Positions 15,421 to 23,708 of a DNA stretch of 27,575 nt are shown here, one piece after another (position 1 is the stretch's first letter; each line of letters opens with the position of its first letter). The position numbers were made by a program, and so were the translations under genes. Below the pieces are notes generated by a model. That model did no database searches. It saw only the letters and a list, made by a program, of their open reading frames with translations, and was not told the origin of the DNA. This DNA is from Clostridia bacterium (GTDB lineage: Bacteria; Bacillota_A; Clostridia; Christensenellales; Aristaeellaceae). The DNA is taken from positions 1 to 27,575 of the forward strand of contig JAGBAU010000250.1 in NCBI GenBank assembly GCA_017938785.1, in the 5' to 3' direction.

Positions 15421-16071
15421 ATGCTGCTGGTTTATTTTGTGATCGCGGCCCTTCCCATCGGCTATCTGGTGGGCGGCAGCCTGAGCAACATTCGGTTTGC
15501 GCGGCTGCGGTTTGTTATGCTGCCCTGCGCTGCATTCCTGGTGGAGGCCTCCATTGGGGTAATCGGCAAACTGCTGGACGCACCGCCCTCTGAATGGTTG
15601 GGCAAGGTTGTTTGCCTGGAGTATATGCTGCTCACGGCCTTCATCTGGATCAACCACCGCATGCGGGGTATGGATATGCTGGGCGCGGCCACCCTGGTAA
15701 ATTTCGCCGTAATCGCAGCAAACGGCTTCCGGATGCCTGTTACCCCGATCATCTATGAGCATCCTGAGCTCTATCATTTCGTAGAGCGCATTCAAACCGG
15801 CAGCCTTCCTGAATATGTATTGGTGGACTGGAACGGTCCCCTGTGGTTTTTGGGTGATACCATCCCCCTGGGCACCGGTCTTGCCAGCATCGGCGATCTG
15901 TTGATGGCGCTGGGCGTTATGATCATCGTCATAGACATGATGAAAACCAAACCCCCGATGAGAAGAAGAAGGAATAAGTACCGCCGCCGGGACTATGATT
16001 GGGATGATTACTACGAAGACAGGTATGATCACAGACGTCGCCATCATCATAAAAGAACCCGTTGGAGCTAA
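15421..16071 (+). CDS. DUF5317-like membrane protein
   Basis: 216 residues with about five hydrophobic segments in the first 175 and the G-F-R-M-P-V and G-D-x-I-P-L-x-x-G-L-A-S-I-G-D-L segments that I associate with DUF5317. Function unknown. After the last helix comes a cytoplasmic tail of about 40 residues, very rich in Arg/His/Tyr/Asp (R-R-R-R-N-K-Y and D-H-R-R-R-H-H-H). The ATG is one base after the HD-GYP stop, which suggests that the two work together. The TAA stop lies in the loop of the terminator hairpin. Confidence 0.78.
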   Translation: MLLVYFVIAALPIGYLVGGSLSNIRFARLRFVMLPCAAFLVEASIGVIGKLLDAPPSEWLGKVVCLEYMLLTAFIWINHRMRGMDMLGAATLVNFAVIAANGFRMPVTPIIYEHPELYHFVERIQTGSLPEYVLVDWNGPLWFLGDTIPLGTGLASIGDLLMALGVMIIVIDMMKTKPPMRRRRNKYRRRDYDWDDYYEDRYDHRRRHHHKRTRWS

Positions 16072-16088
16072 GCTCCAACGGGTTTAGT
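16056..16088. terminator. Bidirectional terminator with a stop codon in its loop
   Basis: AACCCGTTGGAGC (16056-16068) and GCTCCAACGGGTT (16072-16084) are perfect 13-bp complements. The loop is exactly the TAA of the DUF5317-like gene, followed by T-rich TTAGTTTT. On the minus strand the hairpin is followed by TTCTTTTA and can serve the convergent surface-protein gene. Confidence 0.9.
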
Positions 16089-16112
16089 TTTGAATACAAG
16101 GAAGCATTGACC

Positions 16113-19100
16113 TCAGAAATCCTCTTCAAGCCCGGTCAGCATATACATGCCGGCGCCCGCATAGGGCGTTGCCAGAACGTAATTCCGATAGGGATTCAAT
16201 GTCATATCCGGGATATAATCCGTCCAGGCCTCTGCGCCTTCATCGATGGGCATGAGAACCGTATAATAATCCGCCTCATCCGGCTGGCTTACCGGAAGCT
16301 CACCGGGCATCTGCACCAGTTCACTTTCCAGCAACAGCTTGTCGTTGTTTTCATCCATCAGTGCAAGGCCGTTCCGGGCCAGGAACAAATCCTGCATCCC
16401 TTCATCGAAGATGCCATTCACATTCAGGCATACGGTAAAGCTTGGAACCAGAGTGGAGATTTCCACTTCCGTATAGTCTGTACACAGCCACAGGCTTACA
16501 TCCCAGGCTTCCCTTTCCTCTTCCTCGCCTTCCTCTGCAATGACCACGGGATCGATACGCGCTTCTACCCAGAGGCCGGAAAGTTCATCGCGGGTAAATG
16601 CAGGCTCTTCCATGGCGTCGAAATCCAGCTCCATCAGGTCGATTTCATCCGAACCGGTCGCAATCATATAAGCGGCCAGCTTGCCTGCGTTTCCGGTGAG
16701 CAACTCCTCCTTGCGGAGATAAAGCTCTGCGTCTCCATTGCGGAACAGCAGATTGCTGAAATCCTTATCTATATGGAGATAATCCACCTGTGCGAGGCTG
16801 AGACGCAGAACGCGGGATACGATTTCACCCTCCATATCCGGCTGGGCGATCACCATGAAGGTATGATCGGTAAGCCCTTCGTCTCCTTCAATCTCATTCT
16901 GGATGGACAACAGCTCATAATCCATGGGCTGGCCTACCACATCATACACAATTCCCAGTGCATCCGTACCGGATTTCCCGGAACCAACGCTCAGATAGGT
17001 ATCCGCCAGCTGATTGCTGGAGTTTTCCACCTCTCCGATCTCATAACCGCCGCTGAAATCATAGCCGCCGTCATAATCATAGCCCTCCCAGTAGCCGCTG
17101 GAGGCCGAGAAATCGTAGTTATAGTCCGAACCCGCGCCGGCGGAGGAGCCATCTGCCCCGGGCATGGCAACGGAATAAACCTTGACGTCGATGGGCTTGA
17201 CCATGGTCACGCCGGTCCAATCGTAATTGCTGGTATCCGCAGGAGTAAACACCACGTTGTGCTTGCTGATGCCCGCAGAGGGGATGATGCTGCCGCGCTC
17301 CCATGCAAAGCTGCCCGCGCTGGTGCTGCCACCGGTAAGCTTGCTCTCCGAGAGCCTCTGCCCGGTCACCAGATAGCTTGCGGTGGGCCAGGAAATGGAT
17401 GCAGGTTTGGCCACGGAGATGACATAGAGAATCTTGATGCCTCCGGTCACATTTCCGTTTCCAACCACCTTGATGATATGGGAACCGGCTTTGATGCAAT
17501 CATATCCGCTAACCTTCTCCGTTTTGAATTCACCGGCCGGAATCTCAACGCCGTCCACGATGATTTTCATCTTCTGGGGAAGCTGTTCCCTGCCGTTGTA
17601 GGTGAGCTGTTCGCAGGTTACACGGGTATTCTTTGCAGACATAACCATGGGTTCAATGGTGAGGGAAAGCTTATCTTCCTTCAGCTTATACCATTTCGCC
17701 GCATTGCCCTTCAGGGAAAGCTTCATGGTGTACTTGCCTGCATTGACAGGTTCGCCGCTCAGGCTCTTTCCATTGGCGTCATACCAGCTGCGATGGACGT
17801 CATTCTTGCTCACTTCGCCGCTACTGATGGTGATTCCGGGAATCTCCATATTCGGCTTCCAGGCAATACTGGTATCCTTCAGGGATACGCTCACTTCCCT
17901 GCGGGTTCCGGTCTGCACAGTGTGCATGTCCATCCACTTGCTGGCAAAGCTTACACCCTGAACCGCAACATCCCGCAGCCAGACCTTATACTTTGTACCC
18001 TCCTTCAGGCTGAAGCTGGGACCGCTTCCAAGGCTGAAATCAGGGGCTCCCGCGCCATCGGCAGACAGAGCCATATTGAATTCAGAGGGCACTGCAAATG
18101 TCAATTCCGACGCGCTGGCACGGGTCACGGCATCCATATCAATGGTCATCTCGGAATACTCCAAGCGGGTGGGCAGCGTAAGCTGCAGCTCCTCACCCCT
18201 GCCGTTTCCATTCATCAGAACCAGCGAAACCGTGTAATCCGGTGCAGATGCATCATGCTTGTCCGGGTCGATACCCAGGTCTGCCAGCTTATAGCTCGCG
18301 CTGGATTCTCCCTCGGGCCAATTCTTATCGACAGAAACGCCGTTTTCATCGATTGCGCGCAGCATCCAACCGTCCGGCATTGCACAGTCCACAGATACCG
18401 CGATGGTCTCCTTTACGTAATCCACAGCCGCGGCCGGAACGCACATATCCACGGCCACGTAGGCAGAAGCAACAACAGCTTCATTCTGAATTGCATTTAC
18501 AGTAAGAACGTTGTATGCATCCTGGGCAGTGGCGGTATAGCTGGCGACGTTTGCGCCGGGAATCACTTCTTCACCGCGTTTCCACTGCCATACAAGTTCT
18601 GCGGCATCACCATTGAACACAGCGCTCACCGTTTCACCCGCCGCAATGCGCTCATCCACATCGATGGAGAGCAGCGGGTCATCATGGCGGCGCAGCTGCG
18701 CAGTTGCTGCTGCAGATGTATTTCCATAGCCATCCGACAGGGTAACAAAAATGTACTTGCCGATATCCGCCTTCGTAAAGCCGCATTCCGGCAGGTTCAA
18801 TTCGGCCCCCTGCACGCCGTCCAGCAATTCAGCATTTTCATCAAATGCCGCCTCATCGGAGAAGTACCACTGATATACAGGGTATCCTTCTTCAAAGAGA
18901 TATGTTCCCACCGGGGAAGCCGCAACCACGCTGTCGAAATAAACACCATCGGCCTGTGCAATGGCCACTTCCAGCTGGCCGGTGGTTGCACTGAAGCCGG
19001 AATCCACCCATTCGGATGCAAAGCCCGTCTCGGAGGCCGCACTGCGCATGAACAGCGTATAGCTTGTCTGCGCGGCCAGGCCGGAAAGAAGTTCGGGATT

Positions 19101-20873
19101 GGCAGAAATCCTTACCGGCGCATCTTCACTTTCGGTTACTCCGTAGGCGAATTCAAGGCCGGCCGCATCTGTGCAGCTGAAATCAATGCTTCGCTGGGAG
19201 CTTGCAGCAAATACGATCTGGTCCTGCCCCGGCTGCTCCGGTTCAGCGTTCAAAGCCGCAACCGCAAATTCCTTTTCAGCACCCTTTACGCCATTGAACG
19301 AAAGGTATGCTTTCATCGTGTTTCCGGCCTGGGCACGCATGTTTTCAAATTCGAATTCACTGGCCGATTCCGTGACTTCTGCCGTTGCAAACGCCTCATT
19401 GGCAGCGTTTTCCAGCACAACGTTTGCTCCAACCGGCACAGGTTCGGGGAAAACAACCGTCAAGGATTCCGCCGCGGTGTCCAGCTTAAACTCCACAGGA
19501 GCAAAGGGCAGCGCCTGCACTTCAGCAGACTCGCCGGAATAAGCATCTTCGCTGACACTGCACTTAACGGCAGCACCCACATCCCCAAGGGAAAGGGTAT
19601 AGCTCGGCCCATCGGATACAGCCGCTTCCTGGTCTGCGCGATACCAACTGTACTTAGGCTCTTCCAGATTGGTCTCAACGGAAACTGTTTCGCCTGCGCA
19701 AATGCCCCGGCCTGCATCAACAGCTTCTCCCTGGAAAATCAGCTTCGCATATACCGGATCCGTCTTGACCGGCGTTTGGGCAAAGGCAATCCAGTCTTCC
19801 GTGTCGATTTCTCTTGCCCAAACAGTATATTCCGTATCGCTTTCAAGCTTCTGGAACGCAACTATATTGTGCGTTTCGGGAGAATCAGGATCAATTTCAT
19901 ATTTCAGTTCAAGATCCGGCTCTTCGCTTTCATCCTCCGTGAGGGACAGGGCAAGCTCATATTCCTTTAGCACATTGAAAGCGATGGACTTGTAGGTGGT
20001 TTCGTATTCCTTTTCGTCTACCTCAAGAAATACATCCGTCCAAACGAGCGGTTCAAGCATCAGAACAGATGCAACTGCCTCATATGCCACGTAGATGACC
20101 GGCATTTCGGCATTGCAAATCTCTTCGCCTTCAAGCACCGCCTGGAAGGTATAGACGGCAGCCGGATTTTCATGCTCGGGAATATAAGCAGTTCCGCCAT
20201 TATCATCGTCTATGCACCGCCAGGATACGTTCACATCGCTGATGCTTCCATCGCTCCAGACAGCCTTCAAAACCGCCGGAAAACCCAGTTCTCCCTCAGG
20301 CGTGCCATAGGGCACATTTTTGCCCACCGGAAGCGCGCTGGTATCAAATTCTACAATGAAAAGCTCCGGCTTTTCCGTGGGCTGCGGATCAACAAGCTGG
20401 GTGCCATCCGGCACAATCGTCGCCTCGGGGGAAGCGGCATCAGAGGATGCACCTGCATCAGGTCCGGGCGTGGGGTCCGCAGGAACCTTCGTCTCTTCGG
20501 GAGACGATGCATCATCACAGTCCTCAGCCTTTTCAGGTTCACCGGAAGGCGAATCCGATGCTTCGGGCGCCCCACCATCATCCCCTGTTTCCGGAGGAAG
20601 AACACCGTCCGTCGGGTCCGGTTCAGGCACGGGTGTGGGCTCGGGCTTGGGCTCCGGCGTCGGCTCCGGTTTGGGCTCCGGCGTAGGGTCCGGTTTGGGC
20701 TCCGGCGTAGGGTCCGGCTTGGGCTCCGGCGTAGGGTCCGGCTTGGGCGCAGGTGCAGGTTCCTCGGACACCACATCAGGTGTTCCCTCTGCAAGGCCCA
20801 GGGACGGAACCATACCTGCCAGCAAAACGCAGACCAGCCATGCGGCCAATAGTTTTTTAAGGATATTTATCAT
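16113..20873 (-). CDS. Very large secreted multi-domain surface protein
   Basis: 1586 residues with a signal peptide (basic start, hydrophobic core, likely cut after L-G-L-A near residue 28). Domains in order: Pro/Glu/Lys/Asp repeats (43-88), a Ser/Glu/Pro linker (to about 165), then alternating beta modules. These include Ig-like units marked W-Y-R (about 410), Q-W-Y (about 668) and W-Q-W (about 761). Fn3-like units are marked Y-T-V-W-A-R (about 350), Y-T-L-F-M-R (about 608) and Y-K-V-W-L-R (about 963). An MBG-like unit lies near 1060. A Gly/Tyr/Asp linker (about 1237-1285) leads to an acidic C-terminal 300 residues. There is no LPxTG, S-layer-homology or terminal membrane helix, so it is probably released or held by non-covalent means. 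GGAGG lies upstream of the ATG. Confidence 0.85.
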   Translation of the reverse strand: MINILKKLLAAWLVCVLLAGMVPSLGLAEGTPDVVSEEPAPAPKPDPTPEPKPDPTPEPKPDPTPEPKPEPTPEPKPEPTPVPEPDPTDGVLPPETGDDGGAPEASDSPSGEPEKAEDCDDASSPEETKVPADPTPGPDAGASSDAASPEATIVPDGTQLVDPQPTEKPELFIVEFDTSALPVGKNVPYGTPEGELGFPAVLKAVWSDGSISDVNVSWRCIDDDNGGTAYIPEHENPAAVYTFQAVLEGEEICNAEMPVIYVAYEAVASVLMLEPLVWTDVFLEVDEKEYETTYKSIAFNVLKEYELALSLTEDESEEPDLELKYEIDPDSPETHNIVAFQKLESDTEYTVWAREIDTEDWIAFAQTPVKTDPVYAKLIFQGEAVDAGRGICAGETVSVETNLEEPKYSWYRADQEAAVSDGPSYTLSLGDVGAAVKCSVSEDAYSGESAEVQALPFAPVEFKLDTAAESLTVVFPEPVPVGANVVLENAANEAFATAEVTESASEFEFENMRAQAGNTMKAYLSFNGVKGAEKEFAVAALNAEPEQPGQDQIVFAASSQRSIDFSCTDAAGLEFAYGVTESEDAPVRISANPELLSGLAAQTSYTLFMRSAASETGFASEWVDSGFSATTGQLEVAIAQADGVYFDSVVAASPVGTYLFEEGYPVYQWYFSDEAAFDENAELLDGVQGAELNLPECGFTKADIGKYIFVTLSDGYGNTSAAATAQLRRHDDPLLSIDVDERIAAGETVSAVFNGDAAELVWQWKRGEEVIPGANVASYTATAQDAYNVLTVNAIQNEAVVASAYVAVDMCVPAAAVDYVKETIAVSVDCAMPDGWMLRAIDENGVSVDKNWPEGESSASYKLADLGIDPDKHDASAPDYTVSLVLMNGNGRGEELQLTLPTRLEYSEMTIDMDAVTRASASELTFAVPSEFNMALSADGAGAPDFSLGSGPSFSLKEGTKYKVWLRDVAVQGVSFASKWMDMHTVQTGTRREVSVSLKDTSIAWKPNMEIPGITISSGEVSKNDVHRSWYDANGKSLSGEPVNAGKYTMKLSLKGNAAKWYKLKEDKLSLTIEPMVMSAKNTRVTCEQLTYNGREQLPQKMKIIVDGVEIPAGEFKTEKVSGYDCIKAGSHIIKVVGNGNVTGGIKILYVISVAKPASISWPTASYLVTGQRLSESKLTGGSTSAGSFAWERGSIIPSAGISKHNVVFTPADTSNYDWTGVTMVKPIDVKVYSVAMPGADGSSAGAGSDYNYDFSASSGYWEGYDYDGGYDFSGGYEIGEVENSSNQLADTYLSVGSGKSGTDALGIVYDVVGQPMDYELLSIQNEIEGDEGLTDHTFMVIAQPDMEGEIVSRVLRLSLAQVDYLHIDKDFSNLLFRNGDAELYLRKEELLTGNAGKLAAYMIATGSDEIDLMELDFDAMEEPAFTRDELSGLWVEARIDPVVIAEEGEEEEREAWDVSLWLCTDYTEVEISTLVPSFTVCLNVNGIFDEGMQDLFLARNGLALMDENNDKLLLESELVQMPGELPVSQPDEADYYTVLMPIDEGAEAWTDYIPDMTLNPYRNYVLATPYAGAGMYMLTGLEEDF
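20610..20747 (-). repeat. 24-bp tandem repeats coding a Pro-rich stalk
   Basis: About five and a half units of 24 bp encode P-K-P-D/E-P-T-P-E in the surface protein, directly after the signal peptide. Such Pro-rich stalks often span the cell wall. The near-identical DNA units could change in number by slippage without shifting the frame. Confidence 0.9.
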
Positions 20874-20948
20874 GAATGATCCTCCATAAACACAAAAAGC
20901 TAAAGAATGGACACTATACCATTCTCATTCTACTATATTGTTTTTTCA

Positions 20949-20964
20949 AAATTAGGTCTAATTT
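20949..20964. promoter_or_regulatory. Perfect palindrome upstream of the surface-protein gene
   Basis: AAATTAGGTCTAATTT, a 7-2-7 inverted repeat about 80 nt before the start codon, in the AT-rich promoter region. TATAGT-like -10 candidates lie nearby, but no good -35 can be paired. It is a candidate operator; no regulator is recognised. Confidence 0.4.
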
Positions 20965-20996
20965 GTAACATTATTGTCACAATCATCCATGTAGAC

Positions 20997-21025
20997 AAAA
21001 GAATCCCCACTGAAAATCAGTGGGG
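20997..21025 (-). terminator. Terminator of the sugar operon
   Basis: CCCCACTGA (21005-21013), loop AAA, TCAGTGGGG (21017-21025): 9 bp followed on the minus strand by ATTCTTTT. It lies just after the mutarotase stop codon. Confidence 0.88.
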
Positions 21026-21032
21026 TGGGTTT

Positions 21033-21467
21033 TCAACTGCGGATAACGCCCTTTTTCAGGATGATGCAGGCGTAAAGCGCTTTTTCGCCGGTTTGGATGG
21101 TGGCATATGCCTTCTTGCTGCGCTCGTAGAATTCAAAGCGCTCGCAGAAGCCAATCTTTGTGCCGGGTTCGTGCTTTTCAATGACATCCCGGAATTCGCT
21201 CCAGATAGGTGGTTCATCCCAGGGAATGCTTCCAGGAACCACTTCCATCAGAGTGACGGGCTCGGCGACGAAATCATCCAGCGGAAAGAGCTGCAGGATG
21301 GCGTCCAGTAATTCGGGTACGGAATGACCATCGCAGCGCACGCATCTTTTGCCCATGGAGTCCGCTGGGAAATTGCCATCGCCGATGACGATATCATCGC
21401 CATGACCCATGGCCGCCAGGATTTTCAGAAGCTCGGGATTCAGCAACGGGGAAATACCTTTCAGCAT
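21033..21467 (-). CDS. fucU: FucU/RbsD-family sugar mutarotase
   Basis: Interconverts sugar anomers so that the isomerase receives the right form. The 144 residues start M-L-K-G-I-S-P-L-L-N-P-E-L-L and carry A-A-M-G-H22-G-D, the family His/Asp active site, and I-G-D-G-N-F-P. The C-terminal Y-A-x-I-x-T-G-E-x-x-L-Y-A-x-I-I-L-x-K-G-V is typical. It is FucU-like in plan, but the sugar cannot be read from sequence. The start has AAGGAG 7 nt upstream. It is the last gene of the operon, 15 nt after the SDR gene. Confidence 0.88.
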   Translation of the reverse strand: MLKGISPLLNPELLKILAAMGHGDDIVIGDGNFPADSMGKRCVRCDGHSVPELLDAILQLFPLDDFVAEPVTLMEVVPGSIPWDEPPIWSEFRDVIEKHEPGTKIGFCERFEFYERSKKAYATIQTGEKALYACIILKKGVIRS

Positions 21468-21482
21468 GGTGATTCTCCTTTC

Positions 21483-22229
21483 TTACTTGGCCAGATAGCC
21501 TCCGTCAACGGGCAGGGTAACGCCCGTGGTCCATGCGGCGCGCTCGCCCAGGAAGTACATCACCGCATCGGCAATGTTTTCCGGATCGCCGTAATGCTTC
21601 ATGATGATGCGGCCGCAGAGCTCCGCCTTGGTATCTTCGTTCTTAAGGAAATGGCTGTTGTGCTTGGTGGGAATGGGACCGGGCATGATGGCATTTACCG
21701 TGATGCCGTACTGTCCCAGTGCCTCGGCGGCCATATGTGTGAAACCGTTGATGGCGCACTTTGCTGCACCATAATGTACCTGGGTGGCGGAGCCGGACAG
21801 GCTGGTGATGGACGAGAAGTTCACGATGCGTCCCTGCACGCCATCCTTCACCATCTTCCGGGCGATCTTCTGGGTGAGCAGGAAAACAGCCTTCACATTA
21901 ACATTGAAGGTGAAATCATAGGATTCGGGAGAAACGTCAAAGAAATCTTCGAACAGGCATACGCCCGCATTGTTCACAAGACCATAGATTTCGCCGCAGG
22001 AACAGATCTGATCGGCCAGGCGAAGGACTTCCTCCTCCCTGGAGAGATCCGCCTGGAAGGCCTGGAAGGCTACGCCGGCTTCCTTTGCAAGGTTTTCAGC
22101 AACAGAAATATCGCCGGAATTATAGTGAGCGATGATATCCGCACCCTCTTCGCAGAGGCGCCTTACAATGCCCAGACCCAGGCCCTTGGACGCGCCGGTT
22201 ACAACGATGGTTTTTCCCTTGAGAGACAT
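21483..22229 (-). CDS. Short-chain dehydrogenase/reductase
   Basis: A 248-residue classical SDR using NAD(P)H. The cofactor motif is T11-G-A-S-K-G-L-G18, structural N86-N-A-G89, and the catalytic set S140, Y153 and K157 (Y-G-A-A-K). The C-terminal D-G-G-Y is standard. General tools would call it FabG-like; the operon instead suggests oxidation or reduction of a sugar or of a transketolase product. A 9-bp hairpin (22250-22278) separates it from the isomerase gene. GGAGG lies upstream of the ATG. Confidence 0.9.
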   Translation of the reverse strand: MSLKGKTIVVTGASKGLGLGIVRRLCEEGADIIAHYNSGDISVAENLAKEAGVAFQAFQADLSREEEVLRLADQICSCGEIYGLVNNAGVCLFEDFFDVSPESYDFTFNVNVKAVFLLTQKIARKMVKDGVQGRIVNFSSITSLSGSATQVHYGAAKCAINGFTHMAAEALGQYGITVNAIMPGPIPTKHNSHFLKNEDTKAELCGRIIMKHYGDPENIADAVMYFLGERAAWTTGVTLPVDGGYLAK

Positions 22230-22249
22230 AGTTTTTCCTCCATTAAATG

Positions 22250-22278
22250 ATGCGGAAGCGAGTCAATCACTTCCGCAT
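22250..22278 (-). promoter_or_regulatory. Intercistronic hairpin between isomerase and SDR genes
   Basis: ATGCGGAAG (22250-22258) and CTTCCGCAT (22270-22278), perfect 9-bp complements with an 11-nt loop. No U-run follows on the minus strand, so RNA processing or 3'-end protection is more likely than termination. Confidence 0.5.
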
Positions 22279-22290
22279 TGTATATTTGAA

Positions 22291-23694
22291 TCAGCTGTGA
22301 CGATAGACATCCCAGCCCAGGTAGTTGCCCAGGGCTTCCTCCAGGATATCTGCACAGGCAGACTGGACCAGCGCAACGTGGTGTTCATAGCCGTTGCGGG
22401 TCAGGTGGTGCATCAGCTTGTTCATCTCCGGAACCTCGCATACGGCGACGCCGCCGAAGGTGGGCAGATCATCATCGGTGAACTTACCTTCGCCCAGGTA
22501 GCAGCGAATCTTACCGTTGCGGTCATCGGTGGAGACCTTCAGGAAGGTCATCTCAGATGGACGCACGCGGCCCTTGAGCGCGCCGAAGGAGACGTCCGTG
22601 CCCAGGGTGGTGGCGAGAATATCCAGGTTGGCGATTTCCGGCTTCTGGCTGAATGCGCAGGCGGGGTAGTTGGAACAGTGCACGTTGATGCACTTGTTGG
22701 GTTCATTCTTGTAGTTGTTGTTCCAGTCCTGATAGATCGGAGGGATACCGGAAGCCTTCAGCAAGGCCAGCATGCTGACTGCGCCCATGATGTCGGTTTC
22801 GCAGGCAGAGGGCATACCCTTCTGGCCCATCATGGACATGACCAGGCACATGGCGCAGCCGTAGTTGGCTTCGGGGCTGTCCCAGCACTGGATGGCGCTG
22901 GCGTCGCAGTGATGATCGCGCATCCAGTTCTCGATGGCGATGCAGAGCTTGGCCTGCTTGACCACCTTGTATTCCTCAATGCCGTCAGCAATGTTGCCGT
23001 AGGCCTTGATTTCAGCCACCTTTTCGGCGATCAGAGCTTCATCGGTAATCTCTTCGATATCGGCCATAATCTCGCTGAAGTCCTCGGTCTCGACGGTGAT
23101 GCCGGCGTTCTGCAAAAGCTTTTCAGAATAGCGCACGGTGCGGAAGGGCATGACGCGGGCGCCAATTTGACCGATGCGGGCAGTCTTCATGGACTTGACC
23201 ACAGCGCAGATCTTGGCGAAGCGATCCACATCCGCGTGGAATTCCTCGCCGTCCACCGGGCAGGTATGTCGGGAAGTGAGGCTGTACTTGATGCCGTACT
23301 GCCACAGGTTATTGCACAGGGAAAGCTTGCCGCAGAAGGCGTCGCGGCGGTTTTCCAGCTGCAGCTTATCAAAATCATCATCACAGGCCTGGATCAGGAT
23401 GGGACAATCCAGCTTGCTCCACTTGATGGCATCTGCAATGCCGGTTTCCTCGCCGAAGTTGGGCAGGCACACGATGATGCCGTCGATCTCATCGGCATGG
23501 GCCTTGAACAGCTCTGCGCACTTCTTTGCCTCATCGTAGGTCATGGTTTCACCCATGTAGGTGTCCTCGGTGGAGAGGATGATATACTTGTGTCCCCATG
23601 CATCCAGGCTCTTGAGCAGCTTTTCGCGTGCAGTGAGCACCAGATGGTCCGGGAAAAAGGAACGGTTGGAAATGATCACACCAAAGGTTGCCAT
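22291..23694 (-). CDS. L-fucose/L-arabinose isomerase-like aldose-ketose isomerase
   Basis: 467 residues of the COG2407-type L-fucose isomerase-related family. The two N-terminal Rossmann-like domains contain I-I-V-C-L-P-N-F-G-E-E and I-G-Q-I-G-A-R. The C-terminal domain contains A-I-Q-C-W-D-S, A-C-E-T-D-I-M-G-A and C-S-N-Y-P. It is shorter than true FucI (about 590) and near AraA length. It should convert an aldose to a ketose with a divalent metal. The same broad family includes enzymes of sulfosugar routes. The ATG at 23694 follows AAGGAGGGAG; an 18-codon extension is rejected. It lies 14 nt after the kinase gene. Confidence 0.85.
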   Translation of the reverse strand: MATFGVIISNRSFFPDHLVLTAREKLLKSLDAWGHKYIILSTEDTYMGETMTYDEAKKCAELFKAHADEIDGIIVCLPNFGEETGIADAIKWSKLDCPILIQACDDDFDKLQLENRRDAFCGKLSLCNNLWQYGIKYSLTSRHTCPVDGEEFHADVDRFAKICAVVKSMKTARIGQIGARVMPFRTVRYSEKLLQNAGITVETEDFSEIMADIEEITDEALIAEKVAEIKAYGNIADGIEEYKVVKQAKLCIAIENWMRDHHCDASAIQCWDSPEANYGCAMCLVMSMMGQKGMPSACETDIMGAVSMLALLKASGIPPIYQDWNNNYKNEPNKCINVHCSNYPACAFSQKPEIANLDILATTLGTDVSFGALKGRVRPSEMTFLKVSTDDRNGKIRCYLGEGKFTDDDLPTFGGVAVCEVPEMNKLMHHLTRNGYEHHVALVQSACADILEEALGNYLGWDVYRHS

Positions 23695-23708
23695 AGTCTT
23701 CTCCCTCC

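Noticed and set aside
16062..19970. 1302-codon open frame antisense to the surface-protein gene
   Set aside because: No ribosome site fits, and the product has low-complexity His/Gly/Ile/Arg-rich text. The sense frame has a signal peptide and repeats. It is a shadow of codon bias.
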